From Gemmatimonadota bacterium (lineage in GTDB: Bacteria; Gemmatimonadota; Gemmatimonadetes; Longimicrobiales; Gaopeijiaceae): 64,000 bases of DNA. The stretch covers positions 16,386-80,385 of the forward strand of contig JAJEBS010000190.1 in the NCBI GenBank assembly GCA_022822425.1, in the 5' to 3' direction. Position numbers and translations under genes: made by a program. This document shows, piece after piece, positions 44,796-53,787 of the stretch (position 1 is its first letter; every line of letters starts with the position of its first letter). The notes below the pieces were generated by a model, which saw nothing but the letters and a program-made list of their open reading frames with translations, ran no database searches and was not told where the DNA came from.

Positions 44796-46817
44796 ATGGC
44801 GGATGACCGGCTCCCCCCAACCGGACAGCCAGGGTTCACTTCGACGATGATCTCCCCCATCTGGCGACCCACGCCGGAACGGCGCGACGCGGCGAATCTC
44901 ACCGACTTCCGCGCCTTCCTGGCCCGGCGGGGACACGATCCCGGCGCGGGCTACGAGGCCCTGTGGCGATGGTCGCTGGCGGACCAGGCGGCCTTCTGGG
45001 ACGCGTTCTGGGACTGGAGCGGGGTGGTGGGGGACAAGGGCGATTCGATCCTGGAGACGGGACCGGAGCCGATGGAGGCCCGGTATTTTCCCGGCGCACG
45101 GCTCAACTTCGCCGAGAATCTGCTGCAGCGAGCCGATGCCGCCCCGGCCGTCATCGCGTACTCGGAAGCCGGGCCGGGGTCGACCCTTTCCTGGGCGGAA
45201 CTCCGGGATCTGGTGTCGCGCGTGGCCCAGGGGATGCAGGCCGCCGGCGTCCAGCGGGGCGACCGGGTGGCGCTGCTGCTTCCCAACGTTCCGGAGGCGA
45301 TTGCGGCGGTGCTGGCGGCGGCGAGCCTGGGGGCGATCACGGCCAGTGCGTCCCCCGACTTCGGGGTGGACGGCGTGGTGGACCGCTTCGGGCAGATCGC
45401 GCCCCGCCTGCTTATCGGGGTCGACGGCTACCGGTATGGGGGGAAGCGGCATTCCACCCTGGACAGGCTCGCCCGGGTCGCGGCCCGGCTGCCATCGGTG
45501 GAGCGCGTGGTGGTCGTGCGTGCCCGGCCCGCGGACGGGACGGGGCGCCCGGATTGCGGTCCGCTCCCCGGTTTTCCCGGCGCGGTCGATTTCCCGAACT
45601 TCATCGCGCCCTTCGAGCCTCGCGATGTTCCCTTCGTCCGTCTCCCCTTCGCGCACCCGCTCTACATCCTGTTCTCCTCGGGGACCACCGGCCCTCCCAA
45701 GTGCATCGTCCACAGCGCCGGCGGGGTGCTGTTGCAGCATCTGAAGGAGCAGCGCCTGCACGCCGACGTGAAGGCGGGAGACCGCGTGTTCTACTTCACG
45801 ACCCTGGGATGGATGATGTGGAACTGGCTTGTCTCCATCCTGGGATCGCGCGCGACGGTGCTCCTGTACGACGGTTCGCCGTCGTTTCCCGGCCACGGCG
45901 TCCTGTTCGACTTCGCCGATGGGTCCCGGATGACCCACCTCGGGACCTCCGCCCGCTTCATCGCCACGCTGCGCACGGCGGGCGCGCGCCCACGCGAGAC
46001 TCACGCGCTGGGCTCGCTTCGCACCGTGTTGTCCACCGGCTCGCCCCTCGATGCGGCGGGCTTTCGCTACATCCACGAGCACGTGAAGCGCGACGTGCAT
46101 CTGGCTTCGGTGTCGGGCGGCACGGACCTGTGCGCCTGCTTCGTCGGCGGGCTGCCGACCCGGCCCGTCTTCGCGGGGGAGATCCAGGGGCCCGCGATGG
46201 GGATGGCGGTGGAGGTGTACGACGACGGCGGCCGTCCGCTGGAGCGGGGGAAGGGGGAACTCGTGTGCACCCGGCCCTTCCCCTCCATGCCCCTGGGCTT
46301 CTGGGGCGACGAGGGCGGCGAGCGTTACCGCGACACCTACTTCCGGCGCTTCCCCGGCGTCTGGCACCACGGCGACTTCATTGAGAGGACCGCCAGCGGG
46401 GGGTACGTCATACACGGCCGCTCCGATGCGACCCTGATCGTTGCCGGCGTGCGCATCGGGACCGCGGAGGTGTACCGGGTCGTGGAGGCCTTGCCCGAGG
46501 TGCGCGAGGCGATCGCCATCGGCCAGCGCCGCGCGGAGGGGACGCGCATGGTCCTCTTCGTCCGCCTGCGCGCGGGGCACGCGCTCGACGATCGTCTTCG
46601 TGACCGGATTCGGGCTCGACTGCGCACGCGCGCGAGCCCGCGCCACGTTCCGGCGGCGATCCTGGAGGTACCCGACATTCCGCGTACCCGGAGCGGCAAG
46701 ATCGTGGAACTGGCCGTCAGGGCCGTCGTCCATGGCGAGCCGGTTCGCAATCGCCAGGCTCTGGCCAACCCGGAGGCGCTGGAGCATTTCAGGGATCGGC
46801 CCGAGCTCACCGGCTGA
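44796..46817 (+). CDS. aacS: Acetoacetyl-CoA synthetase
   Basis: The 673-residue protein activates acetoacetate to acetoacetyl-CoA, using ATP, in ketone-body use or polyhydroxyalkanoate-linked metabolism. It has the ACS-family N-terminus (GYEALWRWSLADQAAFWDAFWDW, ARYFPGARLNFAENLL), the adenylate loop YILFSSGTTGPPKCIVHS (about 290-310), the STGSPLDAAGFRYIHEHV segment, WMMWNWLVS and the C-terminal RTRSGKIVELAVRAVVHGE with the catalytic Lys. Length is typical of AacS. It diverges from the amidohydrolase with a 125-bp gap that probably holds both promoters. Confidence 0.92.
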   Translation: MADDRLPPTGQPGFTSTMISPIWRPTPERRDAANLTDFRAFLARRGHDPGAGYEALWRWSLADQAAFWDAFWDWSGVVGDKGDSILETGPEPMEARYFPGARLNFAENLLQRADAAPAVIAYSEAGPGSTLSWAELRDLVSRVAQGMQAAGVQRGDRVALLLPNVPEAIAAVLAAASLGAITASASPDFGVDGVVDRFGQIAPRLLIGVDGYRYGGKRHSTLDRLARVAARLPSVERVVVVRARPADGTGRPDCGPLPGFPGAVDFPNFIAPFEPRDVPFVRLPFAHPLYILFSSGTTGPPKCIVHSAGGVLLQHLKEQRLHADVKAGDRVFYFTTLGWMMWNWLVSILGSRATVLLYDGSPSFPGHGVLFDFADGSRMTHLGTSARFIATLRTAGARPRETHALGSLRTVLSTGSPLDAAGFRYIHEHVKRDVHLASVSGGTDLCACFVGGLPTRPVFAGEIQGPAMGMAVEVYDDGGRPLERGKGELVCTRPFPSMPLGFWGDEGGERYRDTYFRRFPGVWHHGDFIERTASGGYVIHGRSDATLIVAGVRIGTAEVYRVVEALPEVREAIAIGQRRAEGTRMVLFVRLRAGHALDDRLRDRIRARLRTRASPRHVPAAILEVPDIPRTRSGKIVELAVRAVVHGEPVRNRQALANPEALEHFRDRPELTG

Positions 46818-46885
46818 TCCCGGGACGCGCCCGGCGCCCGCGCCATCCGCGGCCCGTCGTCACAGGGGCGCGGCGATCGACTAGA

Positions 46886-47185
46886 TTGGAGTTTGTGGAC
46901 CAACCCACCACCCCGCCCGCGGAGAAGCGACACGCCTTGGGGATCTACCGGAGTTTCGTCATGCTTGCGCTGCGCCGTCCCTCCGTGATTCCCGCACTGC
47001 TGGGCGCGGGATGGGCCTTTCGGCGCCGGGGCTGGTACCGAAGGCCCCCGTTTCTTCCGCTCCCGTCGGCCTCCTTCCTGCGCTGGAGGCTGGATACGGC
47101 CTACGGCGATCCGCAGGCCCGTCCCCCGGCGGAGGAGGCCGAGCGGTTCCTGCGCTGGGCGGCGCGCATGCGGCGAGGCCGGTGA
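46886..47185 (+). CDS. Small conserved-looking hypothetical protein
   Basis: The ORF, about 99 codons from a TTG at 46886 (or a GTG at 46895), encodes a basic protein with a short hydrophobic stretch (SFVMLALRRPSVIPALLGAGWAF), an Arg/Pro-rich middle (RRRGWYRRPPFLPLPS) and a final helix AERFLRWAARMRRGR. It is 25 bp upstream of the VTT gene. It resembles small uncharacterised Gemmatimonadota proteins as I remember them, but I name no family. Coding potential is supported by its place in the packed gene series and its low-shadow frame. Confidence 0.6.
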   Translation: MEFVDQPTTPPAEKRHALGIYRSFVMLALRRPSVIPALLGAGWAFRRRGWYRRPPFLPLPSASFLRWRLDTAYGDPQARPPAEEAERFLRWAARMRRGR

Positions 47186-47210
47186 AGGGAGGCGGGTCGG
47201 ATCCCCGGGC

Positions 47211-47747
47211 ATGACCAGGCGCACGCGCATCCTGATCGTCGCGGTCACCGTGCTGATTGCGGTGGCGCTGGTGTCGTCCACCGTCGGACGGGCCATCTAC
47301 GCCGGCCGCGCTCCCGGGCTGGGCTCCTTCGTCACCGTCCACTTCGCCGGGTATCTCTTCTTCCTGCTGATGCCGGTCGAGGCGCTCGTCCCCTACTATC
47401 AGGCGGAGGGACACCCTGGCGGCATGCTCGTGCTGCTGGCGGTCACGACCGCGCTGGCGGCCCAGGCCATCGACTATGGTATCGGCCGCTCGGTCGGGAC
47501 CGGGATCCTGGAGGATTTCCTGGGACGCGAGCGCTACGCGAAGTTCAGCGGCCTCATCGCCCGGTGGGGAAGCTGGGCGATTCTCACCTTCAACCTGTTT
47601 CCGCTGTCGTCTCCCAACATGCTCCTGGTTGCCGGCATGTCGCGCTTCGGCGCGGTCCGTGCGCTCGCATTGAGCGCCGCCGGGCTGGTCGCCAAGTACA
47701 TCGCCATCGTCTACCTGTTCGATGCCCTGGGGGGAGACGCCGGATGA
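47211..47747 (+). CDS. VTT/DedA-type small membrane protein
   Basis: This 178-residue protein has four to five hydrophobic segments. The central part, VEALVPYYQAEGHPGG, DYGIGRSVGTGILEDFLGRERYAKF and FNLFPLSSPNMLLVAGMSRFG, resembles the VTT (SNARE-associated/DedA) domain, in which a G-x-x-x-G and a re-entrant F-x-P loop are key. VTT proteins are lipid scramblases or transporters of unknown substrate. It is at the head of a long packed gene run and lies 49 bp before coaE. Confidence 0.72.
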   Translation: MTRRTRILIVAVTVLIAVALVSSTVGRAIYAGRAPGLGSFVTVHFAGYLFFLLMPVEALVPYYQAEGHPGGMLVLLAVTTALAAQAIDYGIGRSVGTGILEDFLGRERYAKFSGLIARWGSWAILTFNLFPLSSPNMLLVAGMSRFGAVRALALSAAGLVAKYIAIVYLFDALGGDAG

Positions 47748-47796
47748 GCGGGTTCGTGCCCCCTCGCTGCCCGTGCGCGGGTGCTCGCGCCCGTCC

Positions 47797-48411
47797 ATGC
47801 TGAGCGTCGCGGTGACCGGAAACATCGCCTCCGGCAAGTCGTCCCTGCTGCGGGCCTGGGCCCGGGCGGGCGTCCCGGTGATCAGCGCCGACGACCTTGC
47901 GCGCGAGGTGGTGGAGCCGGGGACGGACGGGCTGCGGGAGGTGGCGCGCGTGTTCGGGAAGGACGTGCTGGGCCCGGACGGACAGCTCGACCGGCGCCGG
48001 CTGCGGGACCGGGTGTTCCGGGATGAGGATGCCCGGCGCAAGCTGGAATCGATCCTGCATCCCCGGATTCGGGACCTGCGCGAAGGATGGCTGCGCGAGC
48101 AGCGCCGCCGCGGGATGGAACTGGTGGCCGCCGAGATCCCGCTGCTCTTCGAGACGGGCTATGCTCGTGGAGTGGACGTGACTATCGTAGTCCACGCGCC
48201 GCCGGCCGTGCGCCTCGAGCGCCTTGTGCGCGTGCGGGGTCTGGACGCGGAGGAGGCAGCCAGAATCATGGGCACCCAGGCCGACGCGAGAGACACGCGC
48301 GCGATGGCGGATCACGTGATCCGCAACGACGGCACCCCGGCCGAACTCGAACAGCGTGCTCTGGAACTCCTTGCCCGGCTGAGGGCGCGGATTCGGCGGG
48401 AGCGCGGGTAG
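47797..48411 (+). CDS. coaE: Dephospho-CoA kinase
   Basis: The 204-residue kinase phosphorylates the 3' hydroxyl of the ribose in dephospho-CoA, the last step of CoA synthesis. The Walker A is GNIASGKSS (8-16), followed by ISADDLAREVVEPGTDGLRE, and LHPRIRDL and LVAAEIPLLFETGYAR are family motifs. The start at 47797 places the beta strand SVAVTG at its normal position. It precedes the PHP gene by 2 bp, in a run that may be co-transcribed. Confidence 0.93.
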   Translation: MLSVAVTGNIASGKSSLLRAWARAGVPVISADDLAREVVEPGTDGLREVARVFGKDVLGPDGQLDRRRLRDRVFRDEDARRKLESILHPRIRDLREGWLREQRRRGMELVAAEIPLLFETGYARGVDVTIVVHAPPAVRLERLVRVRGLDAEEAARIMGTQADARDTRAMADHVIRNDGTPAELEQRALELLARLRARIRRERG

Positions 48412-48413
48412 CC

Positions 48414-49112
48414 ATGCCGGAGGCTCGGGTGCTTCGCATCGACATGCATGTCCACACGCACGCCTCCTGGGACTGCCTCAGCGATCCGGAGAAGGTGCTT
48501 GCCAGGGCTGTCGCCAGAGGCTTGGATCGCATCGCCATCACCGACCACAACCGTATCTGGGCCGCGCGCGAGATGGCGCGCCGCTACCCGGACCGCATCA
48601 TCCCGGGCGAAGAGGTGAAGACCGCGGAAGGAATCGACGTGATCGGGCTCTATCTCGAGGACGAGATCCCCAGGGGGACGCCCGCCAGGGAGGTGTGCGC
48701 GCGCGTCCGGGAGCAGGGGGGGCTGGTCTATCTGCCTCACCCCTACGCGCGTGCCAAGGGAGGCTCGGGCCGCTACGCGGAAGAGCTGGCCGATCACGCC
48801 GACATCATCGAGGTCTTCAACGCGCGCCTGCACGATCCGGCGCTCAATCAGGCCGCGGCCGACCTGGCGGATCGCCGGAGCCTGCCCGGTGGGGCCGGAT
48901 CGGACGCCCACACCGTGTGGGAGGTGGGCAGAGCCCGCGTCGAGCTTCCGGCCCATCCCAACCGCCCCGACGCCTTCCTGGAGGCGCTGGGTTCGGCCCG
49001 CGTCTCCGGGGCCGCCTCGCCGCACGCCGTGCACCTGGCGTCGACCTTCGCCAAGGTTGCCAGGCCAATGGTGAAACCCGGGAGACCCGGAACAGGCGCC
49101 CGCGTGGACTGA
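48414..49112 (+). CDS. PHP-domain phosphoesterase (RNase AM/TrpH-like)
   Basis: The 232-residue protein has the PHP motifs LRIDMHVHTHASWDCLSDPE (motif 1), AITDHNRIWAARE (motif 2), IIPGEEVKTAEGIDVIGLYL and GSDAHTVWEVG, which hold a trinuclear metal site. TrpH/YciV-type members are exonucleases or nucleotide phosphatases, so a role in RNA or 3',5'-bisnucleotide turnover fits its neighbour NrnA. It begins 2 bp after coaE and ends 32 bp before nrnA. Confidence 0.85.
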   Translation: MPEARVLRIDMHVHTHASWDCLSDPEKVLARAVARGLDRIAITDHNRIWAAREMARRYPDRIIPGEEVKTAEGIDVIGLYLEDEIPRGTPAREVCARVREQGGLVYLPHPYARAKGGSGRYAEELADHADIIEVFNARLHDPALNQAAADLADRRSLPGGAGSDAHTVWEVGRARVELPAHPNRPDAFLEALGSARVSGAASPHAVHLASTFAKVARPMVKPGRPGTGARVD

Positions 49113-49144
49113 CAGGCCCTCACCGACGAGTTTCCCGATCCGGC

Positions 49145-50149
49145 ATGCGATACCACACCCCCTCCCATCGGCAGGAACCGGCCCGACGACTGGCGGCCCG
49201 GCTGGCTGGCGCCAACAGCGTCGTGCTCACAACCCACATGAATCCAGATGCCGACGGGGCCGGATCCGCGATTGCGCTGCTCGCGTGGCTGCGCGACCGG
49301 GGCACCGAAGGTTGGTTCGTGCCGCCCACGCCCCTTCCCGCGCGCTACCGTTTCCTGCTTCCCGAGCAGGAGTGGCACCTTCCCGCGAGTTCCGCCGGCG
49401 CGGCGCGCGCGTGCGCGGCCGCGGATCTGGTCGTGGTGGTGGACGCCGGAGACCTGCCCCGCCTGGGCCGCGTGAAGCCCATGGTCGAAGGGCGGCCCAC
49501 GGTGGTGATCGACCACCACACCACCCCCACCCGTCCCATCCCCGGCGACCGCCTGGTCGACACCCGGGCATGCGCGACCGCGGAACTGGTGTACGATATC
49601 CTGATTGCCGCGGGAGCACGCTGGACCCGTGCCATCGACGACGCGCTCTACGCCGCCATCGTCGACGACACGGGGTCCTTCGCCTACAGCAACGTCACCC
49701 GCGACACCCATCTCCTGGCGGCCGAACTGGTGCAGCGGGGCGTCGACGTGGCCGTCATCCACCGGCAGCTCTTCGAGTCCATGGATGTGCGCCGGCTCGA
49801 GTTGCTGCGAGAGTGCCTGGGGGAGCTGCGGGCCGAGGATGGCCTGTCGTGGATCACGGTGCCCGACCAGGCCTATCGTGAGCTGAAGGCCACCAGCGAC
49901 GATCTGGAGGGGCTGGTGGACTATCCCCGCGCCATCAAGGGGGTGGAGGTCGCGATGTTGTTCCGTACCACCAACGACGGTGCGACCAAGGTGTCGTTCC
50001 GTTCCAACGGACCGGTCGACGTGGACGGGATCGCCCGCAGCTTCGGGGGTGGCGGCCACGCCAAGGCGGCGGGGGCGCTGGTGTCGCGCCCCCTGGAGGA
50101 GGTGCGCGCCGACGTCGTGAACGCGGCCCGCGCCCTGGTGCGGAAATGA
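49145..50149 (+). CDS. nrnA: DHH-family nanoRNase/pAp phosphatase (NrnA-like)
   Basis: The 334-residue enzyme has the DHH fold: THMNPDADGAGS (motif I, where Ala replaces the usual Gly in DGD), VVVVDAGD, the namesake VIDHHTTP, IVDDTGSF, and the C-terminal DHHA1 domain with SFGGGGHAKAAGAL. NrnA degrades 2-5-nt RNAs and dephosphorylates pAp. Length is typical. Its stop overlaps the next ATG (ATGA at 50146). Confidence 0.9.
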   Translation: MRYHTPSHRQEPARRLAARLAGANSVVLTTHMNPDADGAGSAIALLAWLRDRGTEGWFVPPTPLPARYRFLLPEQEWHLPASSAGAARACAAADLVVVVDAGDLPRLGRVKPMVEGRPTVVIDHHTTPTRPIPGDRLVDTRACATAELVYDILIAAGARWTRAIDDALYAAIVDDTGSFAYSNVTRDTHLLAAELVQRGVDVAVIHRQLFESMDVRRLELLRECLGELRAEDGLSWITVPDQAYRELKATSDDLEGLVDYPRAIKGVEVAMLFRTTNDGATKVSFRSNGPVDVDGIARSFGGGGHAKAAGALVSRPLEEVRADVVNAARALVRK

Positions 50150-50637
50150 GAGCCGGCCGCACGGGCGGGAGAGGCTCCGCGCGGCCGCGCACGCCCGGCG
50201 AACGGCGTGCGGGCTCCACTGCGGACGACCCGGTCGATCCGGGGGTCCCGGAGGGGCTTGTCACGACCCTCGCCCTGGTGCGCAGCCGCCTCGGCACGGA
50301 CTCCATCGATCGCCTCTGGATCTTCCCCCCGATGACCCGCGGGCGGCGCGAGCACGGGCTGGTTGCGATAAGTTGCTTTGCCGAAAAGGAGCGCCGCCGA
50401 TTGTTCACGGCCGCCTACCAGGCCAGGAGGCGGGGCCTCGACCTCGGCGTGGACCCCGAGCTGGTCGAGCAGGGCCTGGCTCCCGCCGATTCGCTTGCGC
50501 GCGTGATGACCGGGGTCGTCCGGCGCGAATCCCTCGACCTCGGAGAGCCGCGCGAGATCGTCGTCGGGGGCGACGCGGCGACGCTGGACCGCCTCGCGGC
50601 TGAACTTGAGGAGCGCGTCAGGGTCCAAGGATTATGA
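50146..50637 (+). CDS. Conserved-looking hypothetical protein between nrnA and fur
   Basis: The ORF encodes 163 residues: an Arg-rich N-terminal 35-residue tail, then an alpha/beta-looking part with RLGTDSIDRLWIFPPMTRGRREHGLVAISCF, TAAYQARRRGLDL and DRLAAELEERVRVQG. I recognise no motif or family. It overlaps both neighbours by 4 bp (ATGA at 50146 and 50634), so it is translated in series with nrnA and fur. Its fixed place between a nuclease and a metal regulator may be informative. Confidence 0.65.
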   Translation: MRAGRTGGRGSARPRTPGERRAGSTADDPVDPGVPEGLVTTLALVRSRLGTDSIDRLWIFPPMTRGRREHGLVAISCFAEKERRRLFTAAYQARRRGLDLGVDPELVEQGLAPADSLARVMTGVVRRESLDLGEPREIVVGGDAATLDRLAAELEERVRVQGL

Positions 50638-51131
50638 AGACGACGGAAGCCCACCCCTTCGTGCGCCTGTTCGGTCGCTATCTGCGCGACCAGGGATTCC
50701 CCATGACCCAGCAGCGCGCATCCGTCGCCGATGTGGTGTTCGGTTCCGACGAGCACCTCTCGGTGGAGGAGATCGAGGGCTGTCTGCGCGGCCGGGGCGA
50801 GCGCATCGGCAAGGCCACCATCTACCGCACGCTCGATCTGCTGGTGCGCTCCAAGCTGGTCGACGAGCACGATTTCGGGGAAGGCTTCAAGCGCTATGAA
50901 CATCGCCTCTCGCGCCAGCCGGTGCACGAGCACCTCATCTGCCTCTCGTGCGGCAAGGTCACCGAGTTCCGCTCGAGCGAGATCCTGCGGCTTGAGGAGC
51001 GGGTTGCGCGCGAGCACGGCTTTCGGCCCTCCCGCCACAAGCTGGAGATCTACGGCCTGTGCGCCGACTGTCGGCAGTCGGGAGCGAGGCTCGAGGATGA
51101 AGGGTTGACCTGCCCCATCGAGAGCGTCTGA
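50634..51131 (+). CDS. fur: Fur-family metal-responsive transcriptional repressor
   Basis: The 165-residue protein has the winged-helix GFPMTQQRASVADVVFGSDEHLSVEEI and IGKATIYRTLDLLV, then the dimerisation domain with HEHLICLSCGKVTEFRSSEI and a C-terminal ...LCADCRQSG that supplies a second CxxC for structural zinc. Fur proteins bind Fe2+ (or Zn, Mn, peroxide in relatives) and repress uptake genes. Which metal it senses is not visible. It overlaps the hypothetical gene upstream; agmatinase follows 14 bp later. Confidence 0.9.
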   Translation: MKTTEAHPFVRLFGRYLRDQGFPMTQQRASVADVVFGSDEHLSVEEIEGCLRGRGERIGKATIYRTLDLLVRSKLVDEHDFGEGFKRYEHRLSRQPVHEHLICLSCGKVTEFRSSEILRLEERVAREHGFRPSRHKLEIYGLCADCRQSGARLEDEGLTCPIESV

Positions 51132-51145
51132 GCGGGCACCGGACG

Positions 51146-52123
51146 ATGCCGAATCTGAGGTCGCCGGGCACGGGCCGAGGCGCCGTCGCCGGCGAAGCCG
51201 CGACCGGGTCCCTTCCACCGGCCCTGACGGGACTGAGCTGGGGGCTTCCGCGCACGTTTCTGGGTCTCGACGAGGCGACGAGCGCTTTCGCGTCCGCGCG
51301 CGCTCTCATCCTGCCGGTTCCCTACGAGGCCACGACGACGTGGGGCACGGGAACCCGCTACGGGCCGCGCGCCATCCTGGATGCCTCCCACTACGTCGAA
51401 CTCTACGACAACGAGCTGGATACCGAGCCGTGCCGCGCCGGAATCCACACTCTTCCCGCCCTGGAGCTGACCCGCGACGGACCCGCCGCCGCCCTGGCGG
51501 AGCTGGAGGAGGCCTGGGGAACCGTGTACGATGCGGCCGAGGGTCGCTTCCTGACGATGCTGGGCGGCGAGCATTCCATCTCCTCGGCGGCCATTCGCGC
51601 GGTCGCGGAGCGCCATCGGGAACGCCTCTCCGTGCTTCAGCTCGACGCCCACGCCGACCTGCGCGCCTCCCACGACGGGTCCCCGTTCTCGCACGCGTGC
51701 GCAATGACGCGGATCGTGGACCACGCCGACATCGTCGCGGTCGGGCTGCGCGGGGTCAGCCTGGAGGAGGTGGAGGCGGCGCGCCGCGAACCCGGCGTCA
51801 CGCTCATCTTCGCGGACGAGATGGAACGGGACGAAGCCTGGATGGAGCGCGCCCTGGATGCGCTCGGACCGCTGGTGTACCTCACCTTCGACGTCGACTA
51901 CTTCGACCCGTCGCTGGTTCCGAGCACGGGAACGCCCGAGCCGGGAGGCGGCGCATGGTACCCGACGCTGCGCTTCCTGCGCCGGGTCTTCGCCGAACGC
52001 CGGGTGGTGGCCGCCGACGTGGTGGAACTGGCGCCCATCCCGGGCCTCCGGGCACCGGACTTTCTGGTGGCCCGACTGGTCTACAAGCTGATCGCCTATG
52101 GCACTGAGGGCAGGCGACCGTGA
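51146..52123 (+). CDS. speB: Agmatinase/arginase family enzyme
   Basis: The 325-residue Mn2+-dependent ureohydrolase has all key motifs: MLGGEHSISSA, LQLDAHADLRASHDGSPFSHAC and TFDVDYFDPSLVPSTGTPEPGG, the metal-binding HDHDD-type set. The N-terminal part has PYEATTTWGTGTRYGP and SHYVELYDNEL. In this family agmatinase makes putrescine and urea from agmatine. Agmatinase rather than arginase is suggested by the EPGG ending. A 30-residue N-terminal lead precedes the homology. Its TGA overlaps the GTG of the next gene. Confidence 0.9.
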   Translation: MPNLRSPGTGRGAVAGEAATGSLPPALTGLSWGLPRTFLGLDEATSAFASARALILPVPYEATTTWGTGTRYGPRAILDASHYVELYDNELDTEPCRAGIHTLPALELTRDGPAAALAELEEAWGTVYDAAEGRFLTMLGGEHSISSAAIRAVAERHRERLSVLQLDAHADLRASHDGSPFSHACAMTRIVDHADIVAVGLRGVSLEEVEAARREPGVTLIFADEMERDEAWMERALDALGPLVYLTFDVDYFDPSLVPSTGTPEPGGGAWYPTLRFLRRVFAERRVVAADVVELAPIPGLRAPDFLVARLVYKLIAYGTEGRRP

Positions 52124-53787
52124 GCGCCTCCGGCCGACCCCGACCCGTAGACACGCCGGGCGCCGTACAGCCTGCGGGCCGGCCCGGCACCCTGGCCGGC
52201 GCCGCAGATCCCGGTTTCGCGCGCGCACCGCAACGGACATCCACTCTGTCCTTCGGTCTGGAAGTCACGCCCTACGACGTTCTGGCGAAGGCGATGGACC
52301 GCTCCGCGGGCGCCTCGCGCATCGACGACAACGACATCCGGCTGAACTTCGATGGACCGCACACCTTCGCAAGCTGGATCGACGCCATCGAGCGCGGCCG
52401 CCGGTTCGTCCACTTCGAGAACTATGTCGTGCGCGACGACAGGACCGGCCGCGCCTTCCGCGACGTCCTCGTGGCCAAGGCGGAGCAGGGCGTGGAGGTA
52501 CGGGTCCTCTACGACTGGGTGGGGTGCTGGGCGACGCCCGCCCGCTACTGGAAGCCGTTCCGCGAGAAGGGCGTCCAGGTGCGCGCCTTCAACCGGCCCG
52601 CCCTGCGCGATCCCTTCGGGGTGCTTCAGCGCGACCACCGCAAGCTGGTGTGCGTCGATGGCGAAGTGGCCTTCGTGGGGGGGTTCTGCGTCGGCGACGA
52701 GTGGGCGGGAACGGAGGAGCGCGCGCCCTGGCGCGACACCGGCGCCGAACTGCGGGGCCCGGCGGCGCTGGCGGCGGCGCGCGCGTTCGGACGGCTGTGG
52801 GACGAGATCGGCGACCCCGTGCCCGCGGAACTGCTGGACGAGGTCGTGCCGGAGGCGGCGGGCCAGACCCCGGTCTGGGTCATCGAGGGCAGGCCCTGGA
52901 GAGCCCGGGTCTACCGGGTGACCCAGTTGGCCGCGGCCAGCGTGCGCCGGCGACTCTGGATCACCGATCCCTACTTCATCGCGCCTCGCCCGGTTGCCGA
53001 AGCGCTGGCGGCGGCCGCCCGGGACGGAGTGGATGTGCGCATCCTGGTGCCCGCCCACAACAACTGGCCTCTGGTAGGAAGCCTGGCGCGAGGGGGTTAT
53101 CGGGATCTGCTGAAGGCGGGCGTACGGCTGTTCGAGTGGCAGGGACCGATGATTCACGCCAAGACGGCGGTGGCCGACGGCGTCTGGAGCCGCATCGGAT
53201 CGAGCAACCTCAACGCGGCCAGCCTGCTCGGCAACTGGGAGATCGACATCGGCGTGCTCGACCGCAGGCTGGCCCGGCAGCTGGAGGGTCTCTTCCTGGC
53301 CGATCTGGCCTCATCGATCGAGATCGTTCTGCCCTCCGGACGGGACGGGCGTGCGGCGCGCCCGCCGGCGAGGGAGCCCGAGCAGCGCCCCATCGAGCCT
53401 CCGGAACGCCTCATGGAGCGACTGGAGCACTGGCGCAACTCCCCGGATCGCGGTGGGTGGCGCATCAGCGACCTGGTGCGCGCGGGCTCGACGCTGGGCG
53501 ACGCCATCGCCGGCCGCCGCCTGTTGGAGCGTGAGGCGCGCACCGTGCTGGGAACCACGGCCGGCATACTCATCGGACTCGCGCTGCTGTCCGCCTTTTT
53601 CCCCCGAACCGTGGCGTGGACCTTCGCCGCCCTTCTGGGGTGGCTGGGTGTCACGGCCGGCGCCCGCGCGTGGGCAGAAGCCAGACGCGCCCGCTCGGGC
53701 CCGGCATCCGGGGAAACCGGGCAGTCGGACATCCGGCCGCCACGGACATCCGCAGCTCGTCCTCAGCCCCGCAAAGGCAATCCGTGA
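52120..53787 (+). CDS. Phospholipase D-like/cardiolipin synthase-type protein with C-terminal membrane segment
   Basis: The 555-residue protein starts at GTG 52120, overlapping the agmatinase stop (GTGA). Two HKD motifs are present, HRKLVCVDGEVAFVGGFCVG (about 170) and IHAKTAVADGVWSRIGSSNLN (about 345), the active-site pair that forms a phospho-His intermediate. Hydrophobic segments near the C-terminus (ILIGLALLSAFFPRTVAWTFAALLGWLGV) anchor it, whereas classic cardiolipin synthase anchors at the N-terminus. The first 60 residues are Pro/Gly-rich. A role in phosphatidyl transfer is likely. It is followed by ccdA, again with a GTGA overlap. Confidence 0.86.
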   Translation: MSASGRPRPVDTPGAVQPAGRPGTLAGAADPGFARAPQRTSTLSFGLEVTPYDVLAKAMDRSAGASRIDDNDIRLNFDGPHTFASWIDAIERGRRFVHFENYVVRDDRTGRAFRDVLVAKAEQGVEVRVLYDWVGCWATPARYWKPFREKGVQVRAFNRPALRDPFGVLQRDHRKLVCVDGEVAFVGGFCVGDEWAGTEERAPWRDTGAELRGPAALAAARAFGRLWDEIGDPVPAELLDEVVPEAAGQTPVWVIEGRPWRARVYRVTQLAAASVRRRLWITDPYFIAPRPVAEALAAAARDGVDVRILVPAHNNWPLVGSLARGGYRDLLKAGVRLFEWQGPMIHAKTAVADGVWSRIGSSNLNAASLLGNWEIDIGVLDRRLARQLEGLFLADLASSIEIVLPSGRDGRAARPPAREPEQRPIEPPERLMERLEHWRNSPDRGGWRISDLVRAGSTLGDAIAGRRLLEREARTVLGTTAGILIGLALLSAFFPRTVAWTFAALLGWLGVTAGARAWAEARRARSGPASGETGQSDIRPPRTSAARPQPRKGNP